From positions 156,395 to 220,394 of the forward strand of contig CAUJNA010000481.1 of assembly GCA_963377175.1 (NCBI GenBank): a stretch of 64,000 nt of DNA, written 5' to 3'. Below the pieces are notes generated by a model. The model ran no database searches and had not been told where the DNA came from. It saw only the letters and a list, made by a program, of their open reading frames with translations. Positions 48,566 to 56,238 of the stretch are shown piece by piece (the stretch's first letter is position 1; every line of letters begins with the position of its first letter). Made by a program: the position numbers and the translations under genes. The stretch is from Effrenium voratum. Taxonomy: Eukaryota > Sar > Dinophyceae > Suessiales > Symbiodiniaceae.

Positions 48566-49368
48566 ATGATAATATTAACGAAAAATATACTGAAAAGAAA
48601 GAAGCAGAAATTCTATGATAAATATGATGACGACAGTTTTACAATACATAACCTAATGAAACCAAACACTTCAACAACAATACAACCACCGAAATTGATG
48701 AAAAAGGGCATACCGAGAGAATTTATTGACATTGCAACCAACACAGATACAATCGCCACAGAAACCAGAGAGACTGACGACAAGTTATACAATGATACAG
48801 ACCAACCATTAAATGTGACATTTGAAGCGTTTAAGGTAAAGGAAAACCAAGACAATATGTTTAAAATAATGCTTAAAAACTTTTGGCACAACACATACAA
48901 AAGAAATGAACCAACAAGAACACAGGCAACACAAACACTGAAAAACCAACGCGACGCAATGGTGTCAGCCTTTACTGAAATGCTTGACAACAACAAACCG
49001 CCAGAACCACCGCCAAAGAAACCACCAGATGAGGATGACAGCGACGAAGAAAAAAGATTCAAACTGACAAAAATGATAGAAATAATGCTACACAACGGCG
49101 CTACAGTAGCAGATATAATATTAAACTTATCACATAGCGCAATTGCAACAACAATAAATATCGCAGATTTAGTTAATCAAATAACAGCAGGAAATGCACA
49201 AAGTAGCAGTAGCAATTCATCAAATGAAGCTATTAGTGTTCATAGTTCTCCACCTGTTACTGTCATAGTTCTTCATCTGAAAGTCCAACAGAAATACCAG
49301 CACCAACTGAAGACGAAGAAGAAGAAGAAAACCAACATTTCAATTTTGAAAAATTAAAATCTAAATAA
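48566..49368 (+). pseudogene. Viral hypothetical protein with acidic tail, one frameshift
   Basis: ATG 48566 encodes a basic N-terminus (KNILKRKKQKF), Thr-rich linkers, a helical domain (MFKIMLKNFWHNTYKR), a Pro-rich stretch (PPEPPPKKPPDEDDSDEE) and a hydrophobic helix region. Near 49255-49265 the frame breaks: the annotated frame ends at 49357 with Lys-rich noise, while the neighbouring frame gives a natural Ser/Pro/Glu-rich tail (SSESPTEIPAPTEDEEEE) and stops at 49366-49368. One missing base explains it. Probably a virion protein by position. Confidence 0.45.
49356..49363 (+). promoter_or_regulatory. Late-type promoter-like motif AAAATCTA
   Basis: Overlaps the end of the preceding gene and lies 16 bp before ATG 49380, followed by TATATATAATG. 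Confidence 0.5.
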
Positions 49369-49379
49369 TATTATATATA

Positions 49380-49589
49380 ATGGGTATTGGTCAAAGTAAA
49401 AATGATGCAAATAACAGTATGGAAGACATTAAGACTTTAAGAGTAGATGAAAAAACAAGAGCAGATACTTTAATAATAAAATCTATTCAAGAATGTGTGG
49501 CACGAATTGAGAAATTAGAAAAAGAAAAATCTGACAAATTAATATATAAACTTCCTGCTTTACAATTTTGCAATGCTTCGTTAATTTAA
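49380..49589 (+). CDS. Small viral protein with N-myristoylation-like start, 69 residues
   Basis: MGIGQSKN has Gly2 and Ser6, the core of an N-myristoylation signal. Then a charged coiled-coil (IKSIQECVARIEKLEKEK) and a short hydrophobic end. A myristoylated small protein could sit at a membrane; several large DNA viruses have such virion proteins. The last 15 residues look unnatural and may follow a frameshift. No family recognised. Confidence 0.5.
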   Translation: MGIGQSKNDANNSMEDIKTLRVDEKTRADTLIIKSIQECVARIEKLEKEKSDKLIYKLPALQFCNASLI

Positions 49590-49619
49590 ATTGATAATAT
49601 TAAAACATAATTAATATTA

Positions 49620-49853
49620 TTAATTGCTATCATAATCTGTCATTTCACTTTCGGGTAATTTTGTTGAGGCGTTGCTACACATATCATCTATTAAATCTTC
49701 TTCATCAACAAAATTATTTTGAAATCTTAATAATTCCTCGTCTGTTGCCCTTCTTTTCAATACCTTATAAAGTTTATGTATCCAAGAATTAGTATGAAAA
49801 TTATAATTACCTCTACGATAAAATCCACCACATCTACATAGTTTCATTGGCAT
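49620..49853 (-). CDS. Small viral protein with C-x-C...H...H finger, 77 residues
   Basis: ATG 49853. KLCRCGGFYRRGNYNFHTNS followed by WIH gives C-x-C-x10-H-x5-H, nearly the same finger as at the end of the GIY-YIG nuclease. The rest is charged, with an acidic tail. Lies 31 bp downstream of the ATPase gene on the same strand. Function unknown; perhaps nucleic-acid binding. Confidence 0.6.
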   Translation of the reverse strand: MPMKLCRCGGFYRRGNYNFHTNSWIHKLYKVLKRRATDEELLRFQNNFVDEEDLIDDMCSNASTKLPESEMTDYDSN

Positions 49854-49883
49854 ATTATGATATTATATTAAGTTAGAATATCT

Positions 49884-50648
49884 TTATTCATCATTTGTAA
49901 TTTGAAATGCCTGTTCAAAATTGATATGAAACATTTTGTTAATGTCTTTTGAATTCATGTTCACGTAGAAAAAAGAATATGGAGCAAAATTAACGGCTTG
50001 ATGGTACATATCTAATAATTGCTGTTTATCAACAATGGCGCTATTTTCTTCAATAAAACTCATTAGCTCACTGGCATTTTTCAACCTAAAAATATATAAT
50101 GAACTGGCATTCAAACGAATGATAGGCGCTAAAACATTGTATTTTTGTGTTGAACAAATCACACTTACTGCATCGTGCCTGCCTCTTGTAAATAATCCAT
50201 GTAATAATTTACTATATCTAACAAATTTAGGGTCGTCTGCGTGGTCATCTATAACGATTAATATTGAATGCAGTTTCTTTATCTTTTTAGATTTCATATA
50301 ATTAATTATTTTCTTCTGTCTTTCAATTACATTTTCTAAATCACTTGGATTATAATTATCAAAATAAATTTGTTCTTTTTCATCATCCACGTGCAATTCA
50401 TCCCTGATATATTTTTTAACTTCTGTAAATGTAGGGTCGTTATGGACGCTGGGGGAAAATATAAATATTCTTGCAAATGAATTTCTATAAACATTCAATA
50501 TTAAATTTTGAATAAGGACAGTCTTCCCGCCCGTTGAACTCGCGACTATAATACTTCTAAATGGTAATTTTGGCACGTGCTCATATTTAGATTGTTTGAA
50601 TTCATATTCAGTTATGTTTATTGGTTTTATTATTGGAACATCTGTCAT
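49884..50648 (-). CDS. A32-like genome-packaging ATPase (FtsK/HerA superfamily)
   Basis: 254 residues from ATG 50648. Walker A is ASSTGGKTVLI (residues 36-46), Walker B is SILIVIDDHADD (about residue 130), and STQKYN further on fits the sensor position of this family. The length is typical of Polinton, virophage and PLV packaging ATPases (about 200-270). It drives DNA into preformed capsids. The start is preceded by AT-rich sequence with TTTAAA but no full early-type motif. Apparently intact. Confidence 0.9.
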   Translation of the reverse strand: MTDVPIIKPINITEYEFKQSKYEHVPKLPFRSIIVASSTGGKTVLIQNLILNVYRNSFARIFIFSPSVHNDPTFTEVKKYIRDELHVDDEKEQIYFDNYNPSDLENVIERQKKIINYMKSKKIKKLHSILIVIDDHADDPKFVRYSKLLHGLFTRGRHDAVSVICSTQKYNVLAPIIRLNASSLYIFRLKNASELMSFIEENSAIVDKQQLLDMYHQAVNFAPYSFFYVNMNSKDINKMFHINFEQAFQITNDE

Positions 50649-50920
50649 AGTTGATATTAAAGAAATATAGAAAATTATATTTAAAAATTAACTTGTAATT
50701 ATTATTAAATGGAACATCATTTTTATGATATGCTGGTGGCGAATATCATAAAATGGAACAGGTTTTCCATTGCTACAATCAATAAGCATTGAAGCTAATT
50801 AGTTTGTATCTCTCTCGCGTGTGCAATGAAAACCCCAAGTGCTGTGCCCCACCAATATTCTATTATGCATGAAAATAATAAGATTAAATAATTTAAGTAA
50901 TTATTTTATCTTATTATTAT
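50649..50920. other. Gap between divergent viral genes
   Basis: A 27-residue ORF (50709-50792, MEHHFYDMLVANIIKW...) is the only open frame and is not convincing. A short stretch of unusual composition (CTCTCTCGCGTGTGC near 50810-50825) stands out in the AT-rich element. Probably holds promoters for both flanking genes. Confidence 0.4.
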
Positions 50921-51103
50921 ATGACTGTTATCCATTGCAATTGTTGTAAAACTTATGATGACAAATATTTATTTAAACATCTAAATTCAAAATATCATCA
51001 GAAATTTGTAGAATATAGATGGAATAAAGACGATACAATGAAAAAACTTTACAAGAAAAGAAAGACAGAAATGAAAAATAATTTATCTTATTATTTAATA
51101 TGA
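50921..51103 (+). CDS. Small viral C2H2-like zinc-finger protein, 60 residues
   Basis: MTVIHCNCCKTYDDKYLFKH continues to a second His in NSKYHQ: Cys-x-Cys-Cys...His-x5-His, close to the finger in the GIY-YIG nuclease and in the 49620 gene. The C-terminal half is basic. The stop overlaps the start of the next gene by four bases (ATGA), suggesting joint translation or transcription. Confidence 0.6.
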   Translation: MTVIHCNCCKTYDDKYLFKHLNSKYHQKFVEYRWNKDDTMKKLYKKRKTEMKNNLSYYLI

Positions 51104-51288
51104 AAAGGAGTTATACAGATTATATTAATATAATAGATGAAATGGAGAATATAGAACAAGTAATAATTACTGACAATAAAATAAAAAAATGTTGTTATTA
51201 TTCATTAGAAATAATTAAGTTAGGAATTCAATATCTCAAAAATAAAAATGTAAATATTAATATAAATGGGAAAAAAGAAAAAGAGTAA
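51100..51288 (+). CDS. Viral hypothetical protein, 62 residues
   Basis: Starts within the ATGA overlap with the previous gene and overlaps the next by 23 bases. MKRSYTDYINIIDEMENIEQ and KIKKCCYYSLEIIKLGIQYL suggest two helices. The tight overlaps argue that it is a real gene. Function unknown. Confidence 0.5.
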   Translation: MKRSYTDYINIIDEMENIEQVIITDNKIKKCCYYSLEIIKLGIQYLKNKNVNININGKKEKE

Positions 51289-51583
51289 AGGCAAAGAAAG
51301 ACCAACACCAGATATTGAAGCACGGAAAGAAACAGCAGAAAGTGTTAAATCAATGGGTGAAAGTAAGACTATAAAATGTGATAAATGTAATCACATAATG
51401 AATTTTAAAAATGAATTGACAGTAGATAAGAAAGGTGGAGTTAAAGTTAGTTGTGTCCCATGTATGTTTTCTTATAAAAAAACAGATAAAGATTTTAATA
51501 TTCAGAAAAGAACAGATGGCGATATGGTTATTGAAACTAACGAACATTTGATTAATGTTAGTTTTAACAGGGACATAAGTTAG
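51266..51583 (+). CDS. Viral zinc-ribbon-like protein, 105 residues
   Basis: ATG 51266. MGKKKKSKGKERP is strongly basic (Gly2 and a Ser at 7 also recall myristoylation). Then KCDKCNHIMNF and VSCVPCMFSY: two CxxC pairs about 27 residues apart form a likely zinc ribbon. The C-terminus is beta-like. A role in transcription or DNA binding is plausible but unproven. Confidence 0.55.
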   Translation: MGKKKKSKGKERPTPDIEARKETAESVKSMGESKTIKCDKCNHIMNFKNELTVDKKGGVKVSCVPCMFSYKKTDKDFNIQKRTDGDMVIETNEHLINVSFNRDIS

Positions 51584-51663
51584 TATTTAAAGAGTAGATT
51601 TAACATAAATGCACTTTATAAATATATAATTAAATAAATAATTATCTAAATAAATATATAGTA

Positions 51664-51999
51664 ATGTCTGAAAATGAGAATTATACTATTAATGATTTAA
51701 TGAAGAAGATAACATTAATTGGTAACAATATCAAAACCTTAAATGATATGATTAAATCCATTGATGACAAAATGAAACCAGTTGAACGCGAACAACAAAG
51801 CAACGAAGAGAAGGAGAAGATGAATACGATTTTTGAAAAGAAAGGGATAGGCAGACCTAGCGGTGATTATGATACCAAGCGTAAAAAATACTGCGATATG
51901 TTAAATAAGGGACAAATCAAAAGTCCAAAAGAACAAACATTAGAATATTATAAACTAATTAAGGGCAATGATGATAAATATGTAATGGTTGGAAATTAA
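51664..51999 (+). CDS. Viral coiled-coil protein with AT-hook-like GRP, 111 residues
   Basis: ATG 51664. A coiled coil (IGNNIKTLNDMIKSIDDKMK) is followed by EKKGIGRPSGDYDTKRKKY, where Gly-Arg-Pro flanked by basic residues recalls an AT-hook, then a helical end. About 75 bp upstream is GTATTTAAAGAG, part of the early-type motif. Could bind AT-rich element DNA. Confidence 0.5.
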   Translation: MSENENYTINDLMKKITLIGNNIKTLNDMIKSIDDKMKPVEREQQSNEEKEKMNTIFEKKGIGRPSGDYDTKRKKYCDMLNKGQIKSPKEQTLEYYKLIKGNDDKYVMVGN

Positions 52000-52005
52000 A
52001 ATCTA
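51998..52005 (+). promoter_or_regulatory. Late-type promoter-like motif AAAATCTA
   Basis: 15 bp before ATG 52021, which now opens only an 18-codon frame. Confidence 0.4.
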
Positions 52006-52020
52006 GATATTTCTAATAAT

Positions 52021-52077
52021 ATGAATTTATTAGAATTATTTAGCAACAAGACCTATATAAAATACCTAGTAGTTTGA
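52021..52077 (+). pseudogene. 18-codon remnant after a promoter-like motif
   Basis: Reads MNLLELFSNKTYIKYLVV then TGA. The first eight residues match the usual start of cytosine-5 DNA methyltransferases (MNLLELFSG...), so it may be the stump of a deleted methyltransferase gene, with the tandem repeat now in its place. Too short to be sure. Confidence 0.25.
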
Positions 52078-52103
52078 TATTGGAAACTGTGATGAGTTTG
52101 ACA

Positions 52104-52236
52104 GAAATCGGGGAATGATTTTGATAGAATCGGGGAATGATTTTGATAGAATCGGGGAATGATTTTGATAGAATCGGGGAATGATTTTGATAGAATCGGG
52201 GAATGATTTTGATAGAATCGGGGAATGATTTTGATT
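52104..52236. repeat. 22-bp tandem repeat near the right end of the virus
   Basis: Six head-to-tail copies of GAATCGGGGAATGATTTTGATA (first copy has one extra A). GGGG in an AT-rich element is striking. The minus-strand ORF across it is a product of the repeat. It could be a replication or regulatory iteron, or simple slippage. Confidence 0.9.
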
Positions 52237-52303
52237 ATAACCATGCTATGATTATAACATGTAAAATATTATATGTTATAAGTATATTCCAATATTTAAT
52301 TTT

Positions 52304-52332
52304 ATTTCTTGTAAAAAAGTATTTAAAGAAAT
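52304..52332 (+). promoter_or_regulatory. Early-type promoter-like motif (copy 5)
   Basis: Same 29-base motif as copies 1 and 3, here on the plus strand, 33 bp before ATG 52366. Confidence 0.65.
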
Positions 52333-52365
52333 AAACACTATATATATATATATATTATAATAGAA

Positions 52366-52953
52366 ATGGAGTTTCAAAAACTACCAGTTGAAGTTATTAA
52401 TAATATTATGTCCTATAAATATGGCAAGCCAGAATATATGAAAATAAAGCATAATCATAATGAAACATTGAAGAGAATACAAAGAAGATATAAAATTGAC
52501 AAAACTGACATAGAAAGGGAAACGAAGCACTGTAATAATTTAGATGGTGATAAAGTAAAGAGACAAATATGTCAATATTATGTTTCTAGGAAGGTTCCAT
52601 TAAGCATTGAAAGTATTGAAGATATAGTTATGAAAGAAGGGGATGAAATAGATAGCTTACTAGATAAGTATGTAGGATATGAAAGTTATAAAGCAATAAT
52701 AATAGTTGATATAATTTTACGTGTAAGGTTTCATCATTTTAATTATTTTGAGGATGATGAATATAGCAGTTATGGTTTTGATTTTCATAGTGGTAGACAC
52801 TTAATGGGTTCTATAGACCAAGATAATATAACTGATGTAATGGAATACGCAGTTGCAACAATATGTAGAAATATTGATAATGAAAGGAATACAATGAATA
52901 TTGTAGGAGTAAAACACATAAGGTTTATACTAATTATTGATGAACCTGAATAA
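52366..52953 (+). CDS. Viral F-box-like protein, paralogue 3
   Basis: 195 residues from ATG 52366. FQKLPVEVINNIMSYKYGKP at the N-terminus fits an F-box-like start and matches the same segment of paralogues 1 and 2, but the Cys pairs are missing. The rest is charged and helical, with an acidic middle (YFEDDEYSSY). The stop codon lies inside the right terminal inverted repeat, so the gene mirrors paralogue 1 at the other end. An early-type promoter motif precedes it. Confidence 0.55.
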   Translation: MEFQKLPVEVINNIMSYKYGKPEYMKIKHNHNETLKRIQRRYKIDKTDIERETKHCNNLDGDKVKRQICQYYVSRKVPLSIESIEDIVMKEGDEIDSLLDKYVGYESYKAIIIVDIILRVRFHHFNYFEDDEYSSYGFDFHSGRHLMGSIDQDNITDVMEYAVATICRNIDNERNTMNIVGVKHIRFILIIDEPE

Positions 52954-53444
52954 TATAACCATACTATGATTATAACATTTATACCCTTATATGTTATAAT
53001 TATAATGTAAGTATAGCGTTTTATATATTGAAGATAAAATCCTACAAGGTGGGCCATGCGCAACTCCGGAATATCCAAAATTTTGAAAAATGATTAATTA
53101 TTTGTCTTCTCATTGAATTATTGAAAATGTTGTTTCTTATTGAATAATTCTTCTTAAAATGATATATATATTTATCTCTTTTGAAAAAAATATATTTTCT
53201 AAAATATTTTGGAAAATGTGTGTTTTTGAAAATGACAATGTTTAGGTGTATTGAATTTTTCAAAAAATAATTCAATTTTTGTTTTGGTATGCAGTACTAA
53301 AAAAATATTTATCAAAATGTGTTTAGACTGTTTCAAAAAATGTTTTAAAATGGCTGTTTTGGTGCGCTTATTCAAAAAATGCAAAAAAACCTAGGGTAGA
53401 CCCTAGACTTTTGAGTCCGAAAAAAGTTGCGCATGGCCTGTCCT
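52945..53444. repeat. Right terminal inverted repeat of the virus
   Basis: Inverted match to 31932-32434; outer end GGCCTGTCCT. Small differences are spread along it. Confidence 0.88.
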
Positions 53445-53450
53445 TGCTCG
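53445..53450. repeat. Putative 6-bp target-site duplication TGCTCG (right)
   Basis: Directly follows the right terminal repeat and equals 31920-31925; the host minisatellite resumes here. Confidence 0.6.
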
Positions 53451-53907
53451 CCATGCGCAACTGAAGCTGGACTTAGCTTGCTTAAGATTGTGAAGCCACA
53501 GTTTGAGCACCCCTCACCAAACCCGCTCAGCCCTCCAAGAGAAGTCTGCATGCAAGAAAGACACTTAAGGCAGAAGATTTTGTGCATGATACTGAATACT
53601 GTGCAGCTGGGCTCATATGCTCGCTGAAACAATGCCGTGGGGCTATCCAACCGAGCCACAGGCAACTCCATATGTTTGGGTCCCTGCGTGATGCGTTGCA
53701 GCAGTCTCCGTTTTACACGTGGCCGGACCGGTCAAGACAATCTGCGCAAAGGCTTGTGCACGCCGACAGCTCGCCCAACTCGTAATTCACAGAAGCACTG
53801 AAGCAAACATGCGTGGCAAGTCAAAGCTACCTTTAACAACAATGATTGCAAACCCTGTTGGACTGCTGAGATTCGGCACAAACTGTCTATATATGAAGTC
53901 GCTTCTT
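53451..53907. other. Host sequence between the virus and gene D2
   Basis: Begins with a remainder of the minisatellite family (ATGCGCAACTGAAGCTGG), then unique DNA with no supported coding frame. Confidence 0.5.
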
Positions 53908-54911
53908 CTAGTCAGCCGATTTCACACGGCGACGCTTTGCTGGCGCAGCCGAAACTATGTCCTCCAAATCAGGAACCTTAGTTTCCTTGACACGAAACAC
54001 CCTAAGCTGCTCACCAGCTTTGATCGGGCGCGTGTTCTTCATCACGGGCACCTTGATGGTGACCTGGTGGATCAGCTTGTCGGATTCGTTGTGGGAGCCC
54101 AGGTCCGGAGTCACCTCCATGTTGGCCTCGTCTGGTTGCTCAGTTGTCTGGACCAGCCAGAAGGGCGCGATCATGCCCTTGGAGCCCTCTGGGTGAGGCT
54201 TTGGCGCCGCAAAGCACGGCACCAACCAACACGAAAGGCCGCCTTCTGGGCCAGCCATGAGCTCTCCCAGAAGCTGTGCGCCCGACTTCTGCAACTGGGT
54301 GCTGATGCGGGTGGTCATGGGCACCAGGACCAGCTTGTTGGTTGCAAAGTTCTTGGTCACAACCACTTTTTTGAACGGTTTAGCCTGGATGGTCAAGTGC
54401 TGCAAGGTGTCCAAGTGCTTGAGCTCTTCCTGCAGCAACGCAGCAGTGATCTTGCCCTTGAGATACAGCACTCCAAACTCCACATGGCTGCCAATCCGGT
54501 GCTGCCAGTGCTCCTGCAAGTTCCAGTTGGCCAAAACTGATTCAAACCCCTCCAACAAATGGAGTAAAAAAGGCGAATTGGAAACATGCGCAACTGCCCT
54601 TTATAAGGGCCCCAGGCTCCTGCACCTTCTCCACCTCCTTCTTCGCAGCACAGTGGGTCCATTCCTTCTTGGAGAAGGATTTGGCCAAGACTTTAGCCGT
54701 CCCCGAAATGAGACCGGATTCGATGCGCAAAATCACATGCGACTGCGTGAATCCGGAAATGGTCGCCGCGACTTTATCCGCGCGCCGCATGACAGCGTCC
54801 CCGGCATTGAACCCTAGCTCGTTGACAATGGCCTCGCATTCGGCAAGCTCTCCGTGCCGGTCGTACGTCAGCATCCTGATGGCCCGAGAGGTGAGCAAAT
54901 CGCGAGCTTTC
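53908..54911 (-). CDS. Gene D2: hypothetical protein (5' partial, frameshifted)
   Basis: An exon probably starts at 54911 after an intron ending GGGCTTTTAG and reads KARDLLTSRAIRMLTYDRHG to about 54600. After a shift near 54560-54600 the second frame continues (LEGFESVLANWNLQEHWQ...) to TAG 53908. The whole is about 330 residues: a helical/beta N-terminal part (ATISGFTQSHVILRIESGLI), a middle domain (KKVVVTKNFATNKLVLVPM) and an end with AKRRRVKSAD, a likely nuclear signal like that ending gene A. The first exon was not found. Function unknown; I recall similar proteins in many dinoflagellate gene sets. Confidence 0.5.
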
Positions 54912-55031
54912 CTAAAAGCCCAGCGCTGGCGAGCTGTTTGGCCCAGCCGCACACGTTAACGAAAATGCGGACGGATCCCAAAACAATACATATTTAGGTC
55001 GTCTTGGAAAAACGTGTTTTTCAGCAAAGGA

Positions 55032-56238
55032 TCACTGAAGGGCAGCTGAATCGGGGCGAGACGGCCCTGCCACAGCAGGCTTCTCCACGGTGAAGGCACT
55101 CCACTTCTCAGTCAGCAAGGGGCCGCCTCTCTCCTGCACGTTCACGATGAAGGCCTGGGCGGCGTGCTCCATGCTGGGCAGGCGCCCTTTCCTGTCCAGC
55201 AACTGTGTGACGATCTGATGCTCAAAGAGAAGCACCTCCTGATGCAAGTCGGAGGCCAGGGTGATGCGACCGAGCTCCCGAACGTCTTGCGTCAGCTGTT
55301 CTGCTGCAGCTGCATCGTTCGATCTCAGCAGTCTCCTAAGGTCACTGACTGACAACGGCTTCTCCTCAATGTAAGACACACGCAGGGCAGCGTGGCGAAG
55401 GCGAAGCAAATGCTCCCCACCTTTGCCAGGCAAACTCAAGTTGTCCCAGCGGTCCGGGCCCAGCTGCCTCTGCGAACCGCCAGCCCTTTTCACAAACTGC
55501 TCGCTCTCACGAATCCACTGGCCATCAGCCCCTCCTCCATACCTGAGGATGAAGGTATACATGAATGGCGCAGCATTGCTGCAAGAGGGCTTGGTGCGCA
55601 GGACCTTGCTCCGGATCTCCTTGAATTGGACTTGCGTGTCTGGCTTGGACTTGGCCTCCTGCTGCCAGGCTCCCAAAAGGCGGAGGCATATCTGCAGTTC
55701 GCCCTCTTGGCGCTGCAGTTGCGCTCCGGTGTTCATGGCCTGTTGCAACAAGCCGCATAAGGCGGGGTAGCGCGTGATGACAGTGGAGCTGATTATGGAC
55801 CATGTCAAGCCGTTCTCGGCGGCGTCAGCGTATGCAGCGTCCTTGTCCCTGAGCTGGTGAAGGGAAAGCTTGCCCTTTACGAGAAGATCTGGGTTGCCGT
55901 CGTGCAGGCAGGAGGCAGCAAACAACCTCAGCGCACAGTTGGTGTGCGAGGCACTCAAAGATCCGTACCGAATGGTTTCTTTGATGATGGGCGCCAGCTT
56001 CATCGTGTCATCGACGTGGGCATCAAGCTCTTGGTTGAACTTCACCACCAAGGGAATCTCCTCGTGGGAGAGCTCCACGCACAAAGCCCGGATCTGGGCC
56101 CAGTCCCAGCCGCACTCCGAGATGTCAGAAGCCAGCTGGTGGACGCAACTTGGGCTCACCCCGGAGCCGTCCCGGTTTGCCGGGTGGACCGCGACCCACT
56201 CTGGCTTCAGCCGAGCACGCCAGCTGAGATGCGCATTC
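55032..56238 (-). CDS. Gene D1: helical hypothetical protein
   Basis: One open frame of about 400 residues ending at TGA 55032. The frame is open upstream of the GTG at 56159 (through LSWRARLKPEWVAVHPANRD), so the true start or exon boundary is near 56238 or beyond. Mostly helical, with CGWDWAQIRALCVELS, LRYGGGADGQWIRESEQFVK and LREL-type heptads, and no catalytic motif. The domain style (helical, then a conserved GGADGQWI loop) is unknown to me. It is the first gene of the minus-strand series. Confidence 0.5.

Larger units (their letters stand above)
31926..53444. mobile_element. Integrated Polinton-like virus (PLV/Maverick type), 21.5 kb
   Basis: An AT-rich island with abrupt borders in GC-richer host DNA. 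It has terminal inverted repeats of about 500 bp (31932-32434 and 52945-53444, outer end AGGACAGG) and a putative 6-bp target duplication. It encodes a DDE integrase, a family B DNA polymerase fused to a helicase, an A32-like packaging ATPase, a putative double jelly-roll major capsid protein and a putative minor capsid protein, the core set of Polintons and Polinton-like viruses. About 24 genes are packed closely on both strands. Most large genes are intact; three or four smaller ones have single-base frameshifts. No adenovirus-type maturation protease was found. Confidence 0.88.

Noticed and set aside
52104..52236. 22-bp repeats as a CRISPR array
   Set aside because: Copies are head-to-tail with no unique spacers, and no cas genes are present; it is a tandem repeat.
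31926..53444. Element as a virophage or nucleocytoplasmic large DNA virus fragment
   Set aside because: Terminal inverted repeats, rve integrase, a single packaging ATPase and 21.5 kb fit a Polinton-like virus better, and no large-virus RNA polymerase or D5 primase gene is seen. A virophage cannot be fully excluded without a capsid tree.
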